Shown here piece by piece: positions 16,670 to 25,202 of a DNA stretch of 64,000 nt (position 1 is its first letter; every line of letters starts with the position of its first letter). The position numbers were made by a program, and so were the translations under genes. The notes beneath the pieces were generated by a model. That model was not told the origin of the DNA and did no database searches. It saw only the letters and a program-made list of their open reading frames with translations. This DNA comes from Treponema sp. (GTDB lineage: Bacteria > Spirochaetota > Spirochaetia > Treponematales > Treponemataceae): assembly GCA_017548565.1 (NCBI GenBank), contig JAFYZU010000010.1, positions 16,965-80,964 of the forward strand. The letters run 5' to 3'.

Positions 16670-18463
16670 ATGCCAAGAATTTCAAAGGAAACAATAGATC
16701 AGATTCATTCAAACTCAGATATAGTTACAATAGTCAGTGAATATACCAGACTTACCAGAAAAGCAAATAATGACTGGTGGGGATGCTGTCCGTTTCATCA
16801 TGAAAAAACAAGCTCCTTTCATGTTGATGCCGACAAAAATTTCTATTACTGCTTCGGATGTCAGGCTTCCGGCGATGTTATTAAATTCGTGCAGGAAATG
16901 GAAAAAATATCATATCCTGAAGCGATACAGGTTCTGGCAAAAAAGAACGGAATCAGCATAAAATATGACGACGGATATAATCCTTCAGAAGTAAAAAAAG
17001 AAAATCATAACGAAGAATATATTGAATTATATGAACGGATTGCTTCAACCTTTCATTATTTTCTGACCCAGACAAAACAAGGAGACTTTGCACTTGATTA
17101 CATAAAAAAACGCGGACTTACAGATGAAACGCTTCAGAAATTCAAAATAGGTTATGCGCCTTCAGACAGATACTGGCTAAAAAAATTCCTTCTTGAAAAA
17201 AATTTTTCTGAACAGTTTCTGAACGACAGCGGTTTATTCAGTAAAAATTATAAGGATGTCTGTATTTTCAGCGACAGACTTATGTTCCCGATTTTCAACA
17301 GAAATGGTAAAGTAGTTGCTTTCGGCGGAAGAATCCTTCATCCTCAGACTGATCATGACAGTAAATATCTGAATTCACCCGAATTAAGTCATTACAAAAA
17401 ACGGGAAACATTCTTTGCATTTAATTTTGCCAAAAATGCAATCAGAAACACTAAAAAAGTGATTTTCTGCGAAGGATATATGGATTGCATTGCATATCAT
17501 CAGTGCGGTATAGAATATGCTGTTGCAACATGCGGAACAGCGCTTACAGATGAACAGATCCGTCTTATACGTAATTTTACGGATGAAGTCCTTCTTTCCT
17601 TTGATTCAGATGGAGCAGGACAGAAAGCAACCCTTAAAGCAATAAAAATGTGCCGTAAACAGGATCTTACGGTAAAAGTAATCCGTTTAAAAGGCGGAAA
17701 AGATCCTGCCGAAATAATGTTAAGTTTTGGAAAAGAAAACTTGACAAATCAGGTAAACGCTGCTATATTAGATTGCGACTATTTATTGAATATTCTAGGG
17801 GAAAAATACCCTGTTGACACTCCTGAAGGAAAAACAAAAGCTGCACTTGAATTTTTTGATTACATCGACTGTCTTCAATCGGATATTCAGAAAGAGTCCT
17901 GCCTGGAACAATTGAGTCAGGCATTCAACATAAAACCGGAGGCGTTAAAGAGGGACTTTTTAAATCGAAATCAAGCCCAGGAGCGAATAAAAATCCGGCC
18001 AGAAATAAAAAAGGAAAAAATACCCGTTAATCTTAATGCAGAGCTCAGGGGATTAATCGCGGTAACCGCCGATTTAAAGCAATTTGAAAAAATACGCTCA
18101 AATCTTAAAGAATCCGATTTTAAAAATCCACACGCACAAAGGCTTTTTAATGTTCTGGAAAAATGTTTTGAAAATAAAACTTTTTCCATACCGGACATAT
18201 TAACGGAATGTAATGACAGTGAACTTTCACAAATCATTACGGCTTCTTTATCCGATAATGTTTATCAAGGCGATAAAATAAAAATAGTTATCGATGATAC
18301 TATACGGTTCGTTCAGAAGAACAAGCTTGATGAACAGCGTGATATGCTGCTTAAAAGAATCCGTGAATATGTAGTAACAACGGAAGATGATCAGAAAGAA
18401 CTGAATAATCTTCTGAAAAAAAAGATGGAACTTGATAAACAGGTCCAATCCTTGAACAAGTAG
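16670..18463 (+). CDS. dnaG: DNA primase
   Basis: A 597-residue primase that makes RNA primers at the replication fork. The N-terminal zinc-binding domain uses Cys40, His43, Cys61 and Cys64 (CPFHHEKTSSFH and YYCFGCQASGD). The catalytic core includes FGGRILHP, the TOPRIM motif CEGYMD (267-272), TCGTALT and DSDGAGQKA (312-320). A helical C-terminal region (from about residue 450) should contact the replicative helicase. Length and domain order are normal. It lies between mltG and rpoD with gaps of three and eight bases, so it is certainly co-transcribed. The rpsU gene that heads this operon in many bacteria is absent here. Confidence 0.97.
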   Translation: MPRISKETIDQIHSNSDIVTIVSEYTRLTRKANNDWWGCCPFHHEKTSSFHVDADKNFYYCFGCQASGDVIKFVQEMEKISYPEAIQVLAKKNGISIKYDDGYNPSEVKKENHNEEYIELYERIASTFHYFLTQTKQGDFALDYIKKRGLTDETLQKFKIGYAPSDRYWLKKFLLEKNFSEQFLNDSGLFSKNYKDVCIFSDRLMFPIFNRNGKVVAFGGRILHPQTDHDSKYLNSPELSHYKKRETFFAFNFAKNAIRNTKKVIFCEGYMDCIAYHQCGIEYAVATCGTALTDEQIRLIRNFTDEVLLSFDSDGAGQKATLKAIKMCRKQDLTVKVIRLKGGKDPAEIMLSFGKENLTNQVNAAILDCDYLLNILGEKYPVDTPEGKTKAALEFFDYIDCLQSDIQKESCLEQLSQAFNIKPEALKRDFLNRNQAQERIKIRPEIKKEKIPVNLNAELRGLIAVTADLKQFEKIRSNLKESDFKNPHAQRLFNVLEKCFENKTFSIPDILTECNDSELSQIITASLSDNVYQGDKIKIVIDDTIRFVQKNKLDEQRDMLLKRIREYVVTTEDDQKELNNLLKKKMELDKQVQSLNK

Positions 18464-18471
18464 GTGTTTAA

Positions 18472-20325
18472 TTGAAAAAGAAAAGCGATAATACTCAGAT
18501 TACATTTGATGACTGCATAAATAAGCTTATTGAACTTGCAAAAACAAAAAATATACTTACATGGGATGATGTTATTGCGCATTTAGGTCAGGAATTCGTT
18601 AATTCAGATGAATTGATGGAGCCGGTATTAAAACAGCTTAAAGATATCGGGAAGGAACCGGTTGAAACTGATCTTCTTGAACAGGTTGACGATGAAAATA
18701 TCGAAAGCGATGACGATGACGACAGCCTTATCCTTGAACAGGATGATGATGAAGATCTTGCAGGAGATAACAGCGAAGTAGAAGAAATTGAAAATGCCGA
18801 AAAGCTTGCTTCTTCAAAACGTCTTGTAAATTCCGATAAAGATTCCAATGTTGATGATCCTATCCGTCTTTATCTTCGCGAAATAGGAAAGGAAAGTCTT
18901 CTTACTGCCGAACAGGAAGTTGAACTTTCAAAAACGATGGAAGAAGGAAACAATATCATCAAGAATGTAATAATCAATTCCGGAATAATGATTCCTGAAT
19001 TCTATACTATTGCACAGAAGGCGTTTACAAGAATTGACATTCATGAGCCCGGTAAAACACGTAAAGAAATCAACGAAGAAATGGCCGATAAACGACGCCT
19101 TAAAACCTTCTACGGTGAACATATCAAGCCTGTTTTAGCAGAAATGAAGCAGTATATGGCCCTTAAAAAACAGCTTTTTGAAGCAGAACAGTCAAGTGAG
19201 ATTTTCCAGAATCCTCAGCTTATTGCGTTAAGGGAAAAAATTCTGCCTGAACTGAAAAAAGTTGACATTCAGACAGAAGAACTTGATAAATTTACTCAGA
19301 AATACAGGGATGCTACTTCAAAAATCGATGAATATCATCAGAAGCAGGAAAAGAAAATGAAGGAATTGAGAATTTCAAATCCTTCTGAATTACGAAGTCT
19401 TGGACGAAAGCTTTCAATCAAGGCAACTGCTTCAAAGCTTGAACAGGAATTGAATATGAGTACTGAAGAAATGCGTGATATTTATACTCAGATTCAGAAA
19501 ATTGACAGAAAGCTTCATAAACTTGAATACGAATTCGAAAATGATGTTGAAGAAATTCTGAACATGGCAAAGGATATAGAATTCGGAAGGCTCAAGATGG
19601 AGAAGGCAAAAAATCGTCTTATAAATGCAAACCTTCGTCTTGTAGTTTCAATTGCAAAAAAATATACAAACCGTGGACTTCATTTCTTTGATCTTGTTCA
19701 GGAAGGAAACATCGGTTTGATAAAAGCAGTAGAAAAGTTTGAATACCGCAAGGGATTTAAATTTTCAACCTATGCTACATGGTGGATAAGACAGGCAATT
19801 ACACGTTCAATTTCTGATCAGGCAAGGACAATCCGTGTTCCTGTTCATATGATTGAGCAGATTAATAAGGTTGTACGTGAAAGCCGTCAGCTCATGCAGA
19901 AGCTTGGAAGAGAACCGAGCGATGAAGAAATTGCACAGCAGCTTGGATGGCCGTTAAACAGGGTAAAACAGGTTAAAAACGTTGCAAGGGAACCAATCTC
20001 TCTTGAAACTCCAATCGGTGAAGAAGAAGATTCATTGCTCGGAGATTTCATTGAAGATAAGGAAGTTGAAAATCCTGCATCACAGACTGCATTTACACTG
20101 CTTCAGGAACAGCTTCACAATGTTCTGAATACTTTACCGCCTCGTGAACAGGAAGTTCTTAAAATGCGCTTTGGTCTTGAAGACGGATATTCACTTACAC
20201 TTGAAGAAGTCGGTCTTTATTTTGATGTTACGCGTGAACGTATACGACAGATTGAAGCAAAAGCACTGCGCAGATTAAGACATCCTAGACGTGCAAACGG
20301 TTTAAGAGACTACATTGAAATGTAA
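18472..20325 (+). CDS. rpoD: RNA polymerase primary sigma factor RpoD
   Basis: A 617-residue sigma-70 factor. The N-terminus looks like region 1.1, followed by a strongly acidic linker (about residues 70-105). Region 1.2 is [21 protein letters not shown] long, charged, non-conserved region (about 150-370) precedes region 2, with [31 protein letters not shown] and the -10-binding [14 protein letters not shown]. Region 4 has [14 protein letters not shown] and the -35-binding helix [18 protein letters not shown]. The likely start is TTG 18472, eight bases after the dnaG stop. The many TTGnnn-17-TATAAT-like sites in this window fit such a factor. Confidence 0.97.
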   Translation: MKKKSDNTQITFDDCINKLIELAKTKNILTWDDVIAHLGQEFVNSDELMEPVLKQLKDIGKEPVETDLLEQVDDENIESDDDDDSLILEQDDDEDLAGDNSEVEEIENAEKLASSKRLVNSDKDSNVDDPIRLYLREIGKESLLTAEQEVELSKTMEEGNNIIKNVIINSGIMIPEFYTIAQKAFTRIDIHEPGKTRKEINEEMADKRRLKTFYGEHIKPVLAEMKQYMALKKQLFEAEQSSEIFQNPQLIALREKILPELKKVDIQTEELDKFTQKYRDATSKIDEYHQKQEKKMKELRISNPSELRSLGRKLSIKATASKLEQELNMSTEEMRDIYTQIQKIDRKLHKLEYEFENDVEEILNMAKDIEFGRLKMEKAKNRLINANLRLVVSIAKKYTNRGLHFFDLVQEGNIGLIKAVEKFEYRKGFKFSTYATWWIRQAITRSISDQARTIRVPVHMIEQINKVVRESRQLMQKLGREPSDEEIAQQLGWPLNRVKQVKNVAREPISLETPIGEEEDSLLGDFIEDKEVENPASQTAFTLLQEQLHNVLNTLPPREQEVLKMRFGLEDGYSLTLEEVGLYFDVTRERIRQIEAKALRRLRHPRRANGLRDYIEM

Positions 20326-20394
20326 AAATTCTGTCGCATATAGACTAATTCTTACATTTAATATATTATTTTTATTATTTTATTGGGGAAATAA

Positions 20395-21321
20395 ATGGAA
20401 ACTGCAAAAATTTTTGACAAACTTAAAGATTTACAGGATATTCTTGTAGAAAAGTATAAATTAGAAGACAAAATCGAAGAAACTCCAAAGCAGCTTAACG
20501 CACAGGAAGAACTTCTTTCACGTCTTAAAAAAGAATATATCGCAAAAAACACACATTATGATTCAATAAAAGAAAAAGTTGCAGAGCTTAAACATGAGCT
20601 TGACGATGCAGTGCGTTCAAGAGAAAACGGTGAAAAGGGAATGGACAATATTACTACTCACCGTGAATATGAAGCACTCGAAAAACAGATTACAGAAGCA
20701 ACAGAAAAAGAAAACGATATCCGTAAAGAGCTTCAGAAAAATGAAAAGTCTCTCGAAGAATTAAAAGAATCGCTTAAAGCGGATGAAGAAATGATTAAGG
20801 CTCAGGAATCAGATTTGCTTGAAAGCAGAAAAAATCTTGATGCCGAAGTTGCAGGTTACAACAAAAAATTAGATCAGTTAAAGAAAAAAGAAGATAAAAT
20901 CACTCCGGATCTTGATCAGGAAATCCTTTTTAAATTCCAGAGAATCATTCAGAGAAATTCAGAAGGTATTGTTGCGGTACGAAACGGTGTATGTACCGGA
21001 TGTCAGATGAATCTTCCTGCACAGTTTGCAAATATTGTTCGTGAAGGTGATAACATTAATTTCTGTCCATACTGCAGCCGTATTCTTTTTTACGAAGAAA
21101 CAGAAGAAGATTCAAAGGAAACATATTTCAAGGCAGAAGATGCAGGTTCACTTGCCGATCTTGACGATGACTTTGATGATGAACTTGATGACGAAGATCA
21201 GGAAAAGAAAGACGAATTCGATGAAGATTCTGAATACTATGATTCTGATGAATTAAACGATCAGGATGAGAATGACGAAGATTCTGACGATCTTGATGAT
21301 CAGAATGAAGATTCTGAGTAA
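20395..21321 (+). CDS. cdsZ: zinc-ribbon regulatory protein CdsZ-like (COG1579) with long acidic tail
   Basis: A 308-residue protein made of a long antiparallel coiled coil (about residues 10-170) followed by a C4 zinc ribbon with Cys200, Cys203, Cys224 and Cys227 (NGVCTGCQMNLP and INFCPYCSRIL). This is the COG1579/CdsZ architecture. Residues 252-308 are almost entirely Asp, Glu, Asn and Ser, an acidic low-complexity tail that family members usually lack as far as I know. It could be a nucleic-acid-mimicking or partner-binding arm. A GGGGAAA ribosome site lies before the ATG. The gene ends nine bases before RNase P RNA, a neighbour it also has in other bacteria. Confidence 0.88.
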   Translation: METAKIFDKLKDLQDILVEKYKLEDKIEETPKQLNAQEELLSRLKKEYIAKNTHYDSIKEKVAELKHELDDAVRSRENGEKGMDNITTHREYEALEKQITEATEKENDIRKELQKNEKSLEELKESLKADEEMIKAQESDLLESRKNLDAEVAGYNKKLDQLKKKEDKITPDLDQEILFKFQRIIQRNSEGIVAVRNGVCTGCQMNLPAQFANIVREGDNINFCPYCSRILFYEETEEDSKETYFKAEDAGSLADLDDDFDDELDDEDQEKKDEFDEDSEYYDSDELNDQDENDEDSDDLDDQNEDSE

Positions 21322-21330
21322 TTGTTTTAG

Positions 21331-21710
21331 TACAAATGGGATATAACCGCGTTGTTATATCTTGATGATAAGACATAATGATGAGCGAAAGTCCGGGCTC
21401 CTTCGGAAAAAATGCCGGGTAATAACCGGGGATTTTCTTAAACCGTAAGGTTTTTGAAAGTTACAGATAGTGCAACAGAAAATATACCGTCTGCTTCGGC
21501 AGATAAGGGTGAAAAGGCAGTGTAAGAGACTACCGCATAAACAGTAATGTTTATGGCTTGTAAACCTCATTTGGAGCAAGATTAAGCAGCAGTCAGCATT
21601 TCCGAGCGTTTCTGCGGGTAAATCGCTGGAGCTTGATGGTAACATTAAGCGCGGATAGATGGTTATTGGAAGAAATTCCAGACAGAACCCGGCTTATTGT
21701 CCCATTTGTA
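21331..21710 (+). ncRNA. rnpB: RNase P RNA (bacterial type A)
   Basis: The ribozyme subunit that matures tRNA 5' ends. Conserved blocks appear in order: GCGAAAGTCCGGGCTCC, CCGGGTAATAACCGGGG, GTGCAACAGAAAATATACCG, AAGGGTGAAAAGG, GTAAGAGACTACCGC, GTAAACCTCATTTGGAGCAA, and near the 3' end AGACAGAACCCGGCTTA. The ends pair as helix P1: TACAAATGGGA (21331-21341) with TCCCATTTGTA (21700-21710), eleven perfect pairs that fix the boundaries. The first block has GCGAAAG where GGAAAG is usual. No separate promoter or terminator is obvious, with cdsZ ending nine bases before and a TPR gene starting sixteen bases after. Confidence 0.95.
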
Positions 21711-21726
21711 ATTGTACAGATATAAG

Positions 21727-22674
21727 ATGAAAAATAACGATAATCCGAATTTTCAGAAAAGACCAAATCAGTTTTTACCGATACTGTTAAAAGTTATTGC
21801 AGGAATTGCAATACTCGCTTTAATTATAACTGCAATCTTTTTCGCTGTCAGGAAAAATCAGTCTGATAAAATCACTTTAAAAACAATCAAAAAATACTGG
21901 AACGTTTATGATTACGAAAAAGTTTACGAAACAGGAAAGGTTTTTCTTCAGGAACAGCCGTATAATAATGCCGCACTTACATATTTTGGTTTTGCATGCT
22001 TTTATCTTTCGGTAAGCCAGAATGATACTTCTTTATCTCAGGAATATCTTGATGAATGCATTAACAACCTTCGTCTTGCCCTTTATGAAGCCGATAAATC
22101 TGCAATTCCTCAAATTCAGTATTTTCTCGGAAAAGCATATTTTCAGAAAAATGTAGCATCAAGCTATTACTACTCAGATCTTGCAATCAAATATCTTTCG
22201 CTTGCAAAACAGAATGGTTATAACGCAGACGATATTTCGCAGTATCTTGGTTTATGCTATGACAACCTTGGAATGACAATGGAAAGTCTTTCGGCATTTC
22301 TCGATGCTCTTGTCATCCGCGAATCAGACACGCTTCTGCTTTCAGTTGCAAAACAATATTACAAGCTTAAGAATTATGATGCCGCTGAACAGTATCTTTA
22401 TAGAATCATCAACTTTTATCAGAATGATGAGAAAAAACTTGAATCACAAATTCTGCTTGGTAACATTTATTTCGAAAAAAATAATTATGAAGAAGCACTC
22501 AAAATGTTTAATGATGTAATAGATCATTATCAGAACTCGGCAGATGCTCATTACGGAATAGGATTAATATACGAAAAAGAAGGAAATATGGTAAAAGCAA
22601 GGGCCGAATGGCGTCAGGCACTCAAAATTCAGGTAAATCATGCCGGAGCGTTAAAAAAATTATCAATTTACTGA
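21727..22674 (+). CDS. TPR-repeat membrane-anchored protein
   Basis: A 315-residue protein with one N-terminal membrane segment (about residues 18-44), so the rest probably faces the periplasm. The remainder is tetratricopeptide repeats; clear examples are ALTYFGFACFYLS, ISQYLGLCYDNLGMTMES, QILLGNIYFEKNNYEEALKM and AHYGIGLIYEKEGNMVKARA. TPR domains are protein-binding scaffolds. The gene lies between RNase P RNA and the rod-shape genes, where an envelope scaffold would fit, but this is positional inference. ATG 21727 is preferred over an upstream TTG at 21712, which would start inside the last bases of RNase P RNA. No strong ribosome site is seen. Confidence 0.85.
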   Translation: MKNNDNPNFQKRPNQFLPILLKVIAGIAILALIITAIFFAVRKNQSDKITLKTIKKYWNVYDYEKVYETGKVFLQEQPYNNAALTYFGFACFYLSVSQNDTSLSQEYLDECINNLRLALYEADKSAIPQIQYFLGKAYFQKNVASSYYYSDLAIKYLSLAKQNGYNADDISQYLGLCYDNLGMTMESLSAFLDALVIRESDTLLLSVAKQYYKLKNYDAAEQYLYRIINFYQNDEKKLESQILLGNIYFEKNNYEEALKMFNDVIDHYQNSADAHYGIGLIYEKEGNMVKARAEWRQALKIQVNHAGALKKLSIY

Positions 22675-22682
22675 TTTTTGTA

Positions 22683-22711
22683 TTTAATTTTTAGAGAATA
22701 TATTGTATAAT
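22683..22711 (+). promoter_or_regulatory. promoter of the mreB operon
   Basis: TTTAAT (22683-22688), 17 bases, perfect TATAAT (22706-22711), between the TPR gene and mreB. A strong ribosome site GGGAGGA (22733-22739) follows before the mreB ATG at 22745. Confidence 0.6.
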
Positions 22712-22744
22712 AAATTATTGTTCTAAAAGTATGGGAGGACATAA

Positions 22745-23782
22745 ATGGGATTATTCGACAAGTTTACGACTGATATCGGAATTGATTTAGGAACTTGTAA
22801 CACATTAATATATGTTAAAGACAAAGGTATTGTTATAGACGAACCTTCTGTCGTTGCGGTTGAAAAAGGAACCAAAATAATCAAAGCAGTAGGTTCTGAA
22901 GCAAAACGCATGCTTGATAAAACTCCAGGCAGTATTATTGCAATTCGTCCGCTTGCTGATGGTGTAATTGCTGATATTGACAGTACTGAAAAAATGATTA
23001 AGTACTTCATTCAGAAAATCATTCCGCGCCATCAGATGTTCAAATCTATAAGAATGAAAATCGGTATTCCTTCATGCGTAACAGACGTTGAAAGAAGAGC
23101 CCTTATCGAAGCAGCATTAAAATCAGGAGCAAAGGAAGTTGAAGTTATTCCTGAATCACTTGCAGCTGCAATCGGTGCAAAAATTCCAATTTATGAGCCT
23201 GCAGGACATATGGTTTGTGATATCGGCGGTGGTACTACAGAAGTTTCAGTTATTTCACTTGGTGATATGGTAGTTACACATTCTATCAGAGTCGGCGGTG
23301 ATAAATTCGATGAAGCAATCGTAAAACATGCTAAGAATGTTCATAACCTTATAATCGGCCGCCAGACTGCTGAACGACTTAAAATTCAGATTGGTAATGC
23401 TGCCCCTGAAAAAACAATCGAAAAAATGGAATTAAAGGGTACAGACGCTATTACCGGACTTCCAAGACGCCTCGAAATAGATAGCGTTGAAGTTCGTGAG
23501 GCCTTGAAGGAACCTGTAACTAAAATCGTAGAAGAAATTAAGACAGTTCTTGGACTTACACCTCCTGAGCTTGCATCTGATATTGTTGAACGCGGTATTG
23601 TTATGACAGGCGGCGGTTCAATGCTCCGTGAATTACCAAGACTTATTTCTAAGGAAACTGGTGTACCGGTAATCCTCGTAGAAAAACCTCTTGAATGTGT
23701 TGCACTTGGTGCCGGTGAAGCATTCACACTTTTCAAGAATATGAATGCCGAAAGATCTATTTATGACAGTTTGAATGAGTAG
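22745..23782 (+). CDS. mreB: rod-shape-determining actin homologue MreB
   Basis: A 345-residue bacterial actin that forms membrane-associated filaments guiding side-wall synthesis. The nucleotide-binding motifs are [14 protein letters not shown] near the N-terminus, [16 protein letters not shown] in the middle and [15 protein letters not shown] near the C-terminus. [12 protein letters not shown] and [13 protein letters not shown] are also typical. It starts with GLFDKF, with no amphipathic extension beyond the usual short one. It has its own promoter candidate and a strong GGGAGGA ribosome site. It leads a tightly packed run with mreC (five-base gap), mreD, mrdA and rodA, the complete elongation machinery. 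Confidence 0.97.
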   Translation: MGLFDKFTTDIGIDLGTCNTLIYVKDKGIVIDEPSVVAVEKGTKIIKAVGSEAKRMLDKTPGSIIAIRPLADGVIADIDSTEKMIKYFIQKIIPRHQMFKSIRMKIGIPSCVTDVERRALIEAALKSGAKEVEVIPESLAAAIGAKIPIYEPAGHMVCDIGGGTTEVSVISLGDMVVTHSIRVGGDKFDEAIVKHAKNVHNLIIGRQTAERLKIQIGNAAPEKTIEKMELKGTDAITGLPRRLEIDSVEVREALKEPVTKIVEEIKTVLGLTPPELASDIVERGIVMTGGGSMLRELPRLISKETGVPVILVEKPLECVALGAGEAFTLFKNMNAERSIYDSLNE

Positions 23783-23787
23783 AATAA

Positions 23788-24660
23788 ATGGCGCGCAAAC
23801 GAAATACAGGTTTTAAGCTTCGTTTTCCAGAATTCATACTGATAGGACTTCTGTTATTTTCAACAATATCTCTTGGCTTCAGTTCAGGAAGTTTTATCCT
23901 TAATATCAAGGAATTCGGTTTTGGAATTGTTTCATCTGTAGAAAAAGGCTTCAGTTATCTTACTTCCTCAATCGGAGATACAATTCATTCAGTGAAGGAA
24001 TTAAAGGAACTTAAGAAAGATTATAACGATCTTATCGAAAGACTTGAAAATTACGAGGAATTACAGAGGTCAAATGCCGAAATCCGCAAAGAAAATGAAC
24101 GACTCAAGGAACAGCTTGATTTTTCAATTTCTCTTGATGAAAAAAATATTCCTGCCCAGATTATTTCACGCGATCTTGATTCTGTATATTCATATATAAC
24201 AATCAACAAGGGAACAAAAAACGGAATCAAAAAAAACATGCCTGTTATTGCTTTTCAGAACGGAAACAACGGACTTGTCGGAAAAGTTGTACAGGTTGGT
24301 GCTTTTACCAGTCAGATTATTCCGGTTTACAACATAAACAATATTGTTTCATGCCGAGTCCTCAATACAAGGGATCTTGGTCTTGTAAGCGGTAAGGGCA
24401 GTTATGATAAGCCTCTGACTATGAAACATATACGAAAAAGTGTCGTAGATCAGCTTAAATATGGTGACATTATCGTTACATCGGGTGAAAATGACAATTA
24501 CATGAAAGATATACCGATCGGAACAATTTCAAAAATTTCATCGCTTGAATACGAAACATCGCTTACAATTGAGCTTACACCGGTAATAGATTTTTCACGT
24601 CTTGAAAACGTAATCGTAATCAATCAGAAAGAGCTTAATGACAGGAAACAGGATAAGTAA
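23788..24660 (+). CDS. mreC: rod-shape-determining protein MreC
   Basis: A 290-residue protein with one N-terminal membrane segment (about residues 15-38), a coiled coil (about 60-112) and a periplasmic beta domain containing IPAQIISRDLDSVYSYITIN and KKNMPVIAFQNGNNGLVGKV. It is the scaffold that links MreB to the penicillin-binding protein and RodA. The motif KYGDIIVTSGENDNYMKDIP matches the family's second beta repeat. The gene starts five bases after mreB and ends eleven bases before mreD. Confidence 0.95.
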   Translation: MARKRNTGFKLRFPEFILIGLLLFSTISLGFSSGSFILNIKEFGFGIVSSVEKGFSYLTSSIGDTIHSVKELKELKKDYNDLIERLENYEELQRSNAEIRKENERLKEQLDFSISLDEKNIPAQIISRDLDSVYSYITINKGTKNGIKKNMPVIAFQNGNNGLVGKVVQVGAFTSQIIPVYNINNIVSCRVLNTRDLGLVSGKGSYDKPLTMKHIRKSVVDQLKYGDIIVTSGENDNYMKDIPIGTISKISSLEYETSLTIELTPVIDFSRLENVIVINQKELNDRKQDK

Positions 24661-24671
24661 GGAGATAAAAT

Positions 24672-25202
24672 ATGGCTAAATCATTTTTGACAAGTACATT
24701 GATTATCTTTTTTACGATAATCCTAGAGTCTACAGTATTATCAAATATTTCATTTTTACTTGTAGTGCCTGATCTTGTTCTTATCATTACTATATATCTT
24801 TCGCTATTAAACGGAAAACTGTACGGTGAAACGACAGGCTTTATTTCAGGATTATTCCTGGATTTTACGACCGGTGTACCTTTCGGCTTTAATTGTATTT
24901 ACCGCACACTTATGGGATATTTTTACGGACTTATTTCTCATTCTGTAATCATTTCAGGAATAATAATGCCGGTTTTAAGTGTCGGAATCGGTACTATAGC
25001 AAAACGCCTTTTCATAATCATACTGAGCCTTATTTATCCGAATCTTCATCTTAATGTTTACGGATTCATTTCAGATCAGTTCCTGTTTGAATTCATTGCG
25101 AACGTTGCATTATCACCATTTATTTTTAATTTTTTAAGCTTCTTTAAGAATACGCTGTCTATTATTGACACAAAGGACATGATAGATAATGTACAGTCTT
25201 AA
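24672..25202 (+). CDS. mreD: rod-shape-determining protein MreD
   Basis: A 176-residue hydrophobic protein with five or six membrane segments, the size and place expected for MreD. The segment LVVPDLVLIITIYLSLLNGK and the following GFISGLFLDFTTGVPFGFN are the family's recognisable parts. MreD is a membrane partner of MreC in the elongasome. An AAGGAGA ribosome site (24659-24665) overlaps the mreC stop. Its last 14 bases overlap the start of mrdA. Confidence 0.93.
   Translation: MAKSFLTSTLIIFFTIILESTVLSNISFLLVVPDLVLIITIYLSLLNGKLYGETTGFISGLFLDFTTGVPFGFNCIYRTLMGYFYGLISHSVIISGIIMPVLSVGIGTIAKRLFIIILSLIYPNLHLNVYGFISDQFLFEFIANVALSPFIFNFLSFFKNTLSIIDTKDMIDNVQS

Noticed and set aside
21128..21645. Minus-strand open frames across the cdsZ tail and RNase P RNA.
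   Set aside because: They are antisense to a repetitive acidic tail and to a structured RNA; the peptides are His/Arg-rich or Cys-rich low-quality sequence.
21712..21726. TTG start of the TPR gene at 21712.
   Set aside because: It would follow directly on RNase P RNA and has no ribosome site; ATG 21727 is simpler.
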